NCBI GenBank assembly: GCA_021794075.1
Contig: JAJYRM010000035.1
Coordinates: 1-36,951 of the forward strand
Origin: Bacteroidota bacterium
GTDB taxonomy: Bacteria; Bacteroidota; Ignavibacteria; Kryptoniales; JAKASW01
Length of the DNA stretch: 36,951 nucleotides
Direction: 5' to 3'
The position numbers and the translations under genes were made by a program. A model generated the notes under the pieces. The model was not told where the DNA came from and did not search any database. It worked only from the letters and a program-made list of their open reading frames with translations. Positions within the stretch are counted from its first letter, which is position 1. The number at the start of each line of letters is the position of its first letter. Below, one piece after another: positions 7,602 to 15,485 of this stretch.

Positions 7602-9008
7602 GTGTTAAATTTAGATGTGTATCTAAATCTTAGGGACGGCGACACGATTGCGGCCATTGCCACACCGCCTGGTGAGGGGGGGATAAGTGTGATTAGAATT
7701 TCCGGGCAGGATTCATTCGCTGTCGCGGACAGGGTTTTCGTGGGGAAAAGTAGTTTAAGCGCCTCCCCGTCGCACACCGCCCACTTCGGGAAGATTGTCG
7801 ATGGAGAAGGGAATTATGTCGACGAAGTCGTGGCGTTGACTTTCAAGAATCCAAATAGTTACACGTGCGAAGACGTCGTGGAGGTCAGCTGTCACGGGGG
7901 GTATATCGTCACTCAGAAAGTGCTTGGGATGATACTCACTGCGGGGGCGCGTGCTGCCGAACCGGGAGAGTTCACTAAGCGCGCTTTTCTTAATGGCAGG
8001 CTTGACCTTTCTCAGGCCGAGGCTGTCGGTGACCTGATTCATTCAAAGAGTGAAGCTGCTTACCGGAGCTCGCTTAGGCAACTTTCTGGCGAGCTTTCCA
8101 GGGAGATAAAGGGCGTCCGGGATGAACTTTTGAATCTGGCTTCGCTCCTTGAGCTGGAGCTCGATTTCTCCGAAGAGGATGTAGAATTTGCCAACAGGAA
8201 GTCGCTCGAGGGCCGTCTCACGGACGCATTGACAGTTGTCGATGGACTCCTTTCCAGTTATGCGGTTGGGAGAGTGTACAAGGAAGGAGTGAGGGTAACG
8301 ATTGCCGGAAAACCCAATGCGGGAAAATCAAGTATTCTAAATGCTCTCCTTCGAGAAGATCGTGCCATTGTGAGTTCAATACCAGGAACCACTCGTGATA
8401 CGATTTCTGAGAGTGTGGTGATTGACGGCATAGTCTTTCGCCTGACCGACACGGCGGGATTAAGAGAGACGGCTGACGTGATCGAGCGGCAGGGGGTTGA
8501 CCGAGCGCAAAAGGAAGCTGAACAAGGTGATATCCTCCTTCTGGTATTGGATCTCTCCGAAAATTATTATAACGGCATCGACCCTTTGTATTCTAAGTTG
8601 GAACGTATCTGTGGTGCTGCGGGCATAAAGGTAATTAAGGTTTGGAATAAGCTGGATATTCATCGTTCAGGCGCACCAAGATTACCGGATGAAGGTCGGG
8701 TTTTTTATGTCTCCGCGTTGACCGGAGAAGGAATTGAAGCGCTCCGAAAGGGGTTATTAAGTGCGGTACTGGCCGCTGATCTGGGAGAGACTTCAGTTGT
8801 GGTGACAAGTGCTCGCCACAGGGATGCCTTGTCCAGAGCTGGAAAAAGCCTCCGGTACTCCCTGGAAACGCTGAGGAGTGGAAGGTCCGGTGAGTTTGTT
8901 GCTATGGACTTGAGAGCGGGCCTAAATGCCCTTGGCGAGATTACGGGCGAGATCACAACAGACGATATCTTAAACAACATTTTTTCTAAGTTTTGCATAG
9001 GAAAGTAG
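7602..9008 (+). CDS. mnmE: tRNA modification GTPase MnmE (TrmE)
   Basis: MnmE works with MnmG to make the cmnm5 modification on U34 of certain tRNAs. The 468-residue protein has all family parts. The N-terminal formyl-THF-binding domain includes DTIAAIATPPGEGGISVIRISG (from residue 14) and GEFTKRAFLNGRLDLSQAEAV. The G domain has P-loop GKPNAGKSS (236-244), GTTRDT (262-267), DTAG (283-286) and NKLD (349-352). The last residues are CIGK, with the functional Cys465. Start GTG 7602 has GAGG six bases upstream; an ATG at 7598 is out of frame. The next gene is mnmG, so the two partners are adjacent, 98 bases apart, with a parS-like site in between. Confidence 0.97.
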   Translation: MLNLDVYLNLRDGDTIAAIATPPGEGGISVIRISGQDSFAVADRVFVGKSSLSASPSHTAHFGKIVDGEGNYVDEVVALTFKNPNSYTCEDVVEVSCHGGYIVTQKVLGMILTAGARAAEPGEFTKRAFLNGRLDLSQAEAVGDLIHSKSEAAYRSSLRQLSGELSREIKGVRDELLNLASLLELELDFSEEDVEFANRKSLEGRLTDALTVVDGLLSSYAVGRVYKEGVRVTIAGKPNAGKSSILNALLREDRAIVSSIPGTTRDTISESVVIDGIVFRLTDTAGLRETADVIERQGVDRAQKEAEQGDILLLVLDLSENYYNGIDPLYSKLERICGAAGIKVIKVWNKLDIHRSGAPRLPDEGRVFYVSALTGEGIEALRKGLLSAVLAADLGETSVVVTSARHRDALSRAGKSLRYSLETLRSGRSGEFVAMDLRAGLNALGEITGEITTDDILNNIFSKFCIGK

Positions 9009-9015
9009 TAAGCAA

Positions 9016-9031
9016 AGTTTCACGTGGAACA
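9016..9031. other. parS-like palindrome, left of mnmG
   Basis: AGTTTCACGTGGAACA at 9016-9031; on the other strand it reads TGTTCCACGTGAAACT, one base from the ParB consensus TGTTNCACGTGAAACA known from Bacillus and widely conserved. It lies 7 bases after the mnmE stop. The bases after it (GGAGCAATT) are nearly repeated after the second site at 11013. Confidence 0.82.
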
Positions 9032-9106
9032 GGAGCAATTTTCGAAGATGTTCACTTGCACGAGGACATCTCGACTGCGAGGAAATAGATAGGGAATTCG
9101 AGAAAG

Positions 9107-10981
9107 ATGACAGAGAAGAAGTACGATGTGATCGTTGTCGGTGCCGGTCATGCCGGCATCGAAGCTGCGTTGGCCGCTGCCCGGATGGGGTGTTCCGTGA
9201 TGATGGTAACAATGGATATTGCCGCTATCGGGCGCATGTCGTGCAATCCCGCGATTGGTGGAACAGCCAAGGGAAACCTCGTGAGGGAAATTGATGCTCT
9301 TGGTGGCGAGATGGGAAAAATTGCTGACGCCACCGGCATACAGTTCAGGATGCTGAATCGTTCGAAGGGGCCTGCCGTCTGGTCGCCGCGCGCGCAGAAT
9401 GATAGGGAGGGGTACTCAATCGAAGCTCGACGACGGGTCGAGGCGCAGGAGAATGTGCATATTCTTCAGGATATGGTCACTGATGTATATGTGGAAAATG
9501 GGGAAATGGTCGGTGTGCAAACTGGGACCGGTGTCAGGGTGCCATGCAAAGCCCTTATCATCTCGTCCGGTACTTTTCTGAACGGCGTGATGCACACCGG
9601 CCTGAAAAGCAGGATTGGTGGACGCTTCAACGAGCCTCCCGCAATTGGCCTAACCGCTTCGCTTGAGAAACTTGGTTTCGTCAGCGGGAGACTGAAGACA
9701 GGCACTCCGCCAAGGGTGGACAAGCGAAGCATCGACTTCAGCAAAGTTGAAGAGCAGCCAGGTGACCCCGATCCTGAGCCTTTCTCGTTTCAGACAAAGG
9801 AAGTGACCAGGGATCAGGTCAGCTGTTTCCTGACGTACACGAACCACGACACTCATGAGCTGCTGAGAAATGGATTCGATAGGTCACCGATGTTCACGGG
9901 GCTGATTAAGGGAATCGGTCCGAGGTATTGCCCGTCCATCGAAGATAAGATTGTGAGGTTCGCTGAGAAGGAGAGGCATCAGATATTCTTGGAGCCTGAG
10001 GGACGCGACACGAACGTTGTCTACGTGAATGGCTTCTCTACCAGTCTCCCCGCCGAGGTCCAGTACGATGCAATGAAGACGGTCCCCGGGCTGGAGAATG
10101 TCGAGATGCTTCGGCCTGGATATGCGGTTGAGTATGACTTCTTTCCTCCACACCAGGTGAAACTTACCCTCGAGACCCAGCTTGTGAAAGGGCTGTTCTT
10201 CGCCGGGCAGATAAACGGCACTTCCGGTTATGAGGAGGCTGCGGGACAGGGAATCGTGGCTGGAATTAACGCCGCGTTAAGGGTAAAGGGCGGAGATCCT
10301 TTCGTACTCAGAAGATCCGAGGCTTACATCGGAGTATTGATCGATGACCTCGTCAACAAGGGGACTAGCGAGCCTTACCGTATGTTCACCTCCAGAGCGG
10401 AGTACCGCCTGATGTTGAGACAGGATAATGCCGACCGACGTCTGATGAAGCACGGCCATAAGTTCGAACTTCTTCCTCCCGATGTTTACGATGCTCTTCG
10501 AAAGAAAGAAGAATACATTTCTGTCCTCACTGATTACGTCCGCCAGAAGAGTGTTCCTCCGGCAGCGGTGAATTCTTATCTGGAATCGATCGGCTCTACA
10601 ATCTTGTCGGAAAATGAAAAAGTGTCACAGCTTATTAAGAGGCAGGATGTGAAGTTGTCAGAACTCTTACAGATGGAGTTCTTCCGATCCGACTCGCTTC
10701 CGCTGGAAGCCGCGAGTCATAAACATGTAGTCGAGCAGGTAGAGATCGAGACGAAGTACGAAGGATACATTGTCCGCCAGCTTGAGGAGATCAAAAAGTT
10801 TGAAAAGTTTGATTCGATGGAAATCCCGGAAGGATTTGACTACGCTCGAGTGAAGTCTCTATCTACCGAAGCAAGAGAGAAACTAACGAGAGTCTTGCCT
10901 TCCTCTATCGGGCAGGCAAGCCGTATTTCGGGCGTATCTCCGGCTGACATATCCGTGCTGATGGTTTACCTCCACGGTTGA
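9107..10981 (+). CDS. mnmG: tRNA uridine-5-carboxymethylaminomethyl modification enzyme MnmG (GidA)
   Basis: MnmG is the FAD- and NADH-using partner of MnmE in wobble-uridine modification. The protein is 624 residues, the usual length. It has the FAD dinucleotide motif GAGHAG (12-17), the signature RMSCNPAIGGTAKGNLVREI with catalytic Cys46, and the second cysteine in GPRYCPSIEDK. It also has NGTSGYEEAAGQG and PYRMFTSRAEYRLMLRQDNAD, and a C-terminal helical domain that binds MnmE and tRNA. Start ATG 9107 has only a weak purine-rich ribosome site (GAGAAAG). It is flanked on both sides by parS-like palindromes. rsmG and parA/parB, which often follow mnmG near origins, are not here; murQ follows instead. 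Confidence 0.98.
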   Translation: MTEKKYDVIVVGAGHAGIEAALAAARMGCSVMMVTMDIAAIGRMSCNPAIGGTAKGNLVREIDALGGEMGKIADATGIQFRMLNRSKGPAVWSPRAQNDREGYSIEARRRVEAQENVHILQDMVTDVYVENGEMVGVQTGTGVRVPCKALIISSGTFLNGVMHTGLKSRIGGRFNEPPAIGLTASLEKLGFVSGRLKTGTPPRVDKRSIDFSKVEEQPGDPDPEPFSFQTKEVTRDQVSCFLTYTNHDTHELLRNGFDRSPMFTGLIKGIGPRYCPSIEDKIVRFAEKERHQIFLEPEGRDTNVVYVNGFSTSLPAEVQYDAMKTVPGLENVEMLRPGYAVEYDFFPPHQVKLTLETQLVKGLFFAGQINGTSGYEEAAGQGIVAGINAALRVKGGDPFVLRRSEAYIGVLIDDLVNKGTSEPYRMFTSRAEYRLMLRQDNADRRLMKHGHKFELLPPDVYDALRKKEEYISVLTDYVRQKSVPPAAVNSYLESIGSTILSENEKVSQLIKRQDVKLSELLQMEFFRSDSLPLEAASHKHVVEQVEIETKYEGYIVRQLEEIKKFEKFDSMEIPEGFDYARVKSLSTEAREKLTRVLPSSIGQASRISGVSPADISVLMVYLHG

Positions 10982-11012
10982 ACAGGTGGGATATTGCGCC
11001 TGACCGTCGGAA

Positions 11013-11028
11013 GGTTTCACGTGAAACA
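11013..11028. other. parS-like palindrome, right of mnmG
   Basis: GGTTTCACGTGAAACA at 11013-11028 matches the ParB-binding consensus TGTTTCACGTGAAACA at 15 of 16 positions and contains a perfect 14-bp palindrome. It lies 31 bases after the mnmG stop. It is followed by AGAGCAATT, close to the GGAGCAATT after the site at 9016. Confidence 0.9.
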
Positions 11029-11132
11029 AGAGCAATTGAACTAATCTTAAAGCATAAGAAACCGTTGATTCTGCTCGAATCAAGGGAATTTGCTAACCAT
11101 TAATGGAAATTTTGGAAGTTGGGAGTGGTTAA

Positions 11133-12065
11133 ATGGCTGATGGAAAGGACCTGTTCAAAGAGCTGGCATCTCTGACGACGGAGAAAAGAAATATTGCCTC
11201 GATGAGGATCGACATGGCAGACCCCATCGAGATCATCCGTATAATTAACGACGAAGACAAGAAGATAGCTTTCGCTGTTGAGCAGGAGCTACCTTATATC
11301 GCGAAAGCCGTCGAGATGGTGGCACACACGTTCGCGAATGGAGGCCGTCTCTTCTACATTGGTGCAGGCACCAGCGGAAGGATCGGCGTCCAGGATGCGG
11401 CCGAGTGTCCGCCCACCTTCGGCAGTGACCCGGAGCAAATACAGGGACTCATAGCGGGAGGAAGGCGGGCGATCTTCAAGGCTCAGGAAGGCGCCGAGGA
11501 CAAAGAGGAAAACGGCGCGAACGACATCATGGCACACGGCGTAACGGAGCGGGATGTCGTATGCGGGATAGCCGCCAGCCGAAGAACTCCATACGTCGTC
11601 GGCGCGGTTAAGAAGGCGCGGGAGATAGGAGCAAAGACGCTCTTCGTGACTACCAACCCGCGTTCGCAGTTCAACATCGACGTAGACGTTGCCATCTGTC
11701 CGGAAGTCGGTCCCGAAGTAATCATGGGCTCGACGAGAATGAAGTCCGGCACCGCACAGAAGATGGTCTTAAATATGATAACGACGGCCGCAATGGTCCT
11801 TCAGGGAAAAGTCTACGAGAATATGATGGTAGACCTGCAGATGACCAACAAGAAACTTGAAGAGAGATCGAAAAAAATAGTGATGACGATAACCGGCGTC
11901 GATTACGATGAGGCGGAGAGAGTGCTCAGACTCGCGAACGGTCATGTTAAGACGGCAGTTGTCATGATTAAGGCAAATGTAAATGCCGAAGATGCGAAGA
12001 AGCGTCTAGCAAAGGGGGGCGGTTTCGTGAGGCGGGCGATAGAGGGAGAAATTGGAAAACACTAA
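11133..12065 (+). CDS. murQ: N-acetylmuramic acid 6-phosphate etherase MurQ
   Basis: MurQ cleaves the lactyl ether of MurNAc 6-phosphate to GlcNAc 6-phosphate and D-lactate during peptidoglycan recycling in the cytoplasm. The 310-residue protein carries the SIS-domain sugar-phosphate site LFYIGAGTSGRIGVQDAAEC, with catalytic-type Glu91 in AECPPTFG, and the second acidic motif EGAED (118-122). SIS features follow in NPRSQFNIDVDVAI and GSTRMKSGTAQKMVLNM, then a C-terminal helical segment. Start ATG 11133 has a GGGAGTGG ribosome site. Its 3' end overlaps the mfd start by 14 bases. No MurNAc kinase or PTS transporter is in view, so the substrate route is unseen. Confidence 0.96.
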   Translation: MADGKDLFKELASLTTEKRNIASMRIDMADPIEIIRIINDEDKKIAFAVEQELPYIAKAVEMVAHTFANGGRLFYIGAGTSGRIGVQDAAECPPTFGSDPEQIQGLIAGGRRAIFKAQEGAEDKEENGANDIMAHGVTERDVVCGIAASRRTPYVVGAVKKAREIGAKTLFVTTNPRSQFNIDVDVAICPEVGPEVIMGSTRMKSGTAQKMVLNMITTAAMVLQGKVYENMMVDLQMTNKKLEERSKKIVMTITGVDYDEAERVLRLANGHVKTAVVMIKANVNAEDAKKRLAKGGGFVRRAIEGEIGKH

Positions 12066-15000
12066 CTTGATCCGCCTGATGACGGATCTCGATTCAATTG
12101 AAACGAGCCGGACGGTCATTGGCTCGATTCCTGCAACAGGCACGACGGCGCTTCATTGTTTAAGCATCCCGTATTTTGCTTTCGTGCTGACAAGGCTTCT
12201 GAAATCAGATAAGTCACCGCTTCTCCTAGTCATCGACGAAGAGGAAGCGAGTGAGCGACTTCAGTCGGACTTCACGGTCTTCTCCGGCATTCACCCGATC
12301 CAGCTGACAGGGGATGACCAAGGGGAACCGGACTCAGGAACCTTCGGTCTCAACCTTGCCGGTCTGTTTGAGTTCTACTCCGGCGCAAGGAATCTTTACG
12401 TCTGCGATTATGCCACTATCTTTCGTAAGATGCCCGCGCATGAGACCCTTAAAGAGACTGCCGTTATAATAAAGGCGCAAGCCGACGTAGATCACGACGA
12501 GCTCATCAAGAAGCTGTCCAGATATGGCTACCAGCAGAAAGATTATGTCGAAGAGGTGGGCGACTTCGCGGTCCGCGGAAGCATAATAGACATCTTTCCG
12601 GATTCCGGTGAAAACCCGATCAGGATAGATTTCTTTGGCGACAATGTCGACTCGATACGCGTTTTCGACGCGGTCACTCAGCGCTCGATCCAGGGGATCG
12701 ATTCGTTTACTCTCCTCCCCTTTGCCAACTCGGCAAAGGACTCTTCGCCCTTCTCAGATCAAATCCCCCAGGGGACAAGGATAATCTTTCACGAGCCCGC
12801 GGCGATATCCGAAGATTTAGCAGGAGACTTCCCTGAGCTTGTGGAACGAGTCTCAAAGAAAGCAACTATCCTTTACTGGAAGGTGCTTGAGAGAGTTGCG
12901 GACGAGCCTGGAGTGGAGGTGACTCCGCAACCGACGTTCGGGGGGAAACTTCAACTCGCCGCGAACAAAATCGCTGAGCTATTTGCGGATGGCTACAGGA
13001 TAACCGTAGCTTCGAGTACCAGGCATTTGGAGGATAATTTCCTCAACCTTCTCAACGAATACGACGACCTTAACGGTACCATGCTCAAGCAGGAGGTCCA
13101 GCTCGTGCAGGCGTCGCTTTCCGGTGGGTTCATTCTCCCAGTCGACAAGTTTGCATTCCTTACCGAACATGAGATATTCGGCCGTCGATCGCCGCTAGTC
13201 TCCAGGAAAGAGAAGGCAAGGAAGTTCGTTGGACTTTTGCGCCGAGATTTGAACTCGCTCCGAAAAGGGGACTACGTCGTCCACGAGGAATATGGCATCG
13301 GGCGGTTCCTTGGCATGCAGAAGCTGAAGATAATAGACAGCACGCAAGAATGCGTGAAGATTGAGTATGCCGATGGCGACATGCTTTATGTCAACATAGA
13401 CTACGTCGGCAGGCTCCAGCGATACGCCTCCGAGGACGGTTTCAACCCCAAACTTTCCAAACTCGGCGGCGCCGACTGGCAGCTCATGAAGACCCGCGCC
13501 AAAGGAAAGCTAAAAGACATTGCCAAGGATCTGATCAAACTATACGCGGACCGTAAGAAATCCAAAGGTTTCACATTTCAGAAGGACAGCATTTGGCAGC
13601 ACGAACTGGAGGCGTCGTTTGTGTATGAGGACACACCGGACCAGTCTCGTGCCACCTCCGAGATCAAGAAGGACATGGAGAGTGACAACCCGATGGACAG
13701 GCTGCTGTGCGGAGACGTCGGTTTCGGAAAAACGGAAGTTGCCGTGCGCGCCGCCTTCAAGGCGGTAATGAGCGGGAAGCAGGTCGCCGTCCTCGTCCCC
13801 ACGACGATCCTTGCCGAACAGCATTACAACACCTTCCGTGACAGGCTTGCCGAGTACGCCGCGAGAGTCGAAGTGCTCTCCAGATTCAAGAAGAAATCGG
13901 AGCAGAAGGTGATACTCCAGAAACTCGAAAAGGGGGATGTCGACATCGTCATCGGGACACATCGGCTTCTTTCAGGCGACGCGAAGTTTCACGATCTGGG
14001 GTTGTTGATTGTCGACGAGGAGCACAGGTTCGGTGTCGAAGCAAAAGAGAAAATCCGCCAGCTGCGCGCTAGCGTAGACACACTTTACATGACCGCAACG
14101 CCTATCCCGAGGACTCTTTACATGTCCCTCTCATCGGCGATGGATATTTCGATCCTTCAGACGCCCCCCGCCAACAGGCTTCCGATTGATACCTACATCA
14201 TCAACTTCGACGGAAAACTCATACAGTCCGTCATAGAGCGTGAGCTTGGCCGCGGCGGACAGGTTTACATCGTCAGCGACACGGTGAAGGACCTGAACAA
14301 GCTGGCCGACTTCGTTCAAAGGAGAGTTCCGGGAGCGAAGGCCGGAGTCATCCATGGGAAGATGAAGGCGACAGAGATCGAGCGCACGATGGTTCATTTC
14401 CTCGAAAAGAAACTCAACATTCTCATAGCCACCAAGATAATAGAATCAGGTATAGACATACCCTCGGTGAACACGCTCATTGTCAACAACGCTGACAGGT
14501 TCGGTCTCGCGGAGCTTTATCAGATTCGCGGCCGCATCGGGCGATCCAACGTGCAGGCGTACGCGTATCTCATCGCGAAACAGTTCTCATACCTGACCCG
14601 AGACGCGGTGCGGCGGCTAACCGCGATAGAGGAATTCAGCGAGCTCGGCTCCGGGTTCAACCTCGCGATGCGCGACCTCGAAATCCGCGGGGCGGGTAAC
14701 GTGCTCGGGAGAGAGCAGAGCGGATTCATAAATAACCTCGGATTCGAGATGTACAACAAGGTACTGGAGGAGGCCGTGGCCGAGGCGAAGTTTGAAGAGA
14801 ACCTTACGGAGCAGCTCGACACGCTTACCCGGAGAAAGGTCGAACCACAGGTCACCGCCGATGTCGACGCTTACATACCCGACGACTATGTCTCCCTCGA
14901 CGCCGACAGATTCGATTTTTACAAGCGCCTCTCCCGGGCCGCGATGGCAGCTGAGGTCGACGACATCCGGGCTGAGATGCTAGACAGGTTCGGCAAGATA

Positions 15001-15312
15001 CCAGAACAGGCGGATAACCTCTTCAAACTGATCAAGCTCAAGATAGGACTCGAACCTCTCAGAATACCTAAAGTCGAAATGAAAGCCGCAACCGTCGACA
15101 TCATTCTTCCTTCCGACGACCATGAGTTCTACAAAGAGATATTCCCGCTGATGATGAATGCCCTCGACAGGATCGGCGACATCAAATACAGGGTCACGCA
15201 GGAAAACGCGAACGCGAAAGTTGAAGTGAAGTTTGTATCTGGTGGATCGGAAAGCGAAGGGGCGAAGATAGATAGACTCGAACGGCTCGTCGAAGTCCTG
15301 AAGATAATTTAG
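12052..15312 (+). CDS. mfd: Transcription-repair coupling factor Mfd
   Basis: Mfd removes RNA polymerase stalled at DNA lesions and recruits UvrA. The 1086-residue protein, slightly shorter than E. coli Mfd (1148), shows the standard order. A UvrB-like N-terminal module includes YVEEVGDFAVRGSIIDIFP. An RNA-polymerase-interacting domain lies near residues 400-470 (LRKGDYVVHEEYGIGRFLG). The helicase core has Walker A GDVGFGKTE (about 552-560), DEEH (about 654), TATPIPRTLYMSLS, and QIRGRIGRS (about 825). A C-terminal TRCF domain follows. Start TTG 12052 has GAGGGAGA at 12042-12049 and overlaps the end of murQ, so translation is probably coupled. A terminator follows at 15353. Confidence 0.98.
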   Translation: MENTNLIRLMTDLDSIETSRTVIGSIPATGTTALHCLSIPYFAFVLTRLLKSDKSPLLLVIDEEEASERLQSDFTVFSGIHPIQLTGDDQGEPDSGTFGLNLAGLFEFYSGARNLYVCDYATIFRKMPAHETLKETAVIIKAQADVDHDELIKKLSRYGYQQKDYVEEVGDFAVRGSIIDIFPDSGENPIRIDFFGDNVDSIRVFDAVTQRSIQGIDSFTLLPFANSAKDSSPFSDQIPQGTRIIFHEPAAISEDLAGDFPELVERVSKKATILYWKVLERVADEPGVEVTPQPTFGGKLQLAANKIAELFADGYRITVASSTRHLEDNFLNLLNEYDDLNGTMLKQEVQLVQASLSGGFILPVDKFAFLTEHEIFGRRSPLVSRKEKARKFVGLLRRDLNSLRKGDYVVHEEYGIGRFLGMQKLKIIDSTQECVKIEYADGDMLYVNIDYVGRLQRYASEDGFNPKLSKLGGADWQLMKTRAKGKLKDIAKDLIKLYADRKKSKGFTFQKDSIWQHELEASFVYEDTPDQSRATSEIKKDMESDNPMDRLLCGDVGFGKTEVAVRAAFKAVMSGKQVAVLVPTTILAEQHYNTFRDRLAEYAARVEVLSRFKKKSEQKVILQKLEKGDVDIVIGTHRLLSGDAKFHDLGLLIVDEEHRFGVEAKEKIRQLRASVDTLYMTATPIPRTLYMSLSSAMDISILQTPPANRLPIDTYIINFDGKLIQSVIERELGRGGQVYIVSDTVKDLNKLADFVQRRVPGAKAGVIHGKMKATEIERTMVHFLEKKLNILIATKIIESGIDIPSVNTLIVNNADRFGLAELYQIRGRIGRSNVQAYAYLIAKQFSYLTRDAVRRLTAIEEFSELGSGFNLAMRDLEIRGAGNVLGREQSGFINNLGFEMYNKVLEEAVAEAKFEENLTEQLDTLTRRKVEPQVTADVDAYIPDDYVSLDADRFDFYKRLSRAAMAAEVDDIRAEMLDRFGKIPEQADNLFKLIKLKIGLEPLRIPKVEMKAATVDIILPSDDHEFYKEIFPLMMNALDRIGDIKYRVTQENANAKVEVKFVSGGSESEGAKIDRLERLVEVLKII

Positions 15313-15352
15313 TCTGGTCGATTTCCATGGAGTGGCTGATCACGACTGAATG

Positions 15353-15382
15353 CCGGGGAGCGAAACTCACTCCCCGGTCTTT
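15353..15382 (+). terminator. Probable intrinsic terminator after mfd
   Basis: CCGGGGAG (15353-15360) pairs with CTCCCCGG (15370-15377) around a 9-base loop, followed by a short TCTTT. The stem is strong but the T-tract is weak. It lies 40 bases after the mfd stop on the plus strand; the minus strand has no T run. Confidence 0.72.
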
Positions 15383-15485
15383 CGCAACACTATTTACTGA
15401 TTCAATTCAAAGCATGCAGTATCGCAATACGGATAGCGCAAGTTCGACACAAAACACACCTCCGTCGCTTGCCGCTGCATATTCC

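Noticed and set aside
9001-11100. A replication origin with DnaA boxes near the parS-like sites
   Set aside because: No cluster of TTATCCACA-like boxes and no dnaA, rsmG or parAB were seen in the window; only segregation-type sites are supported.
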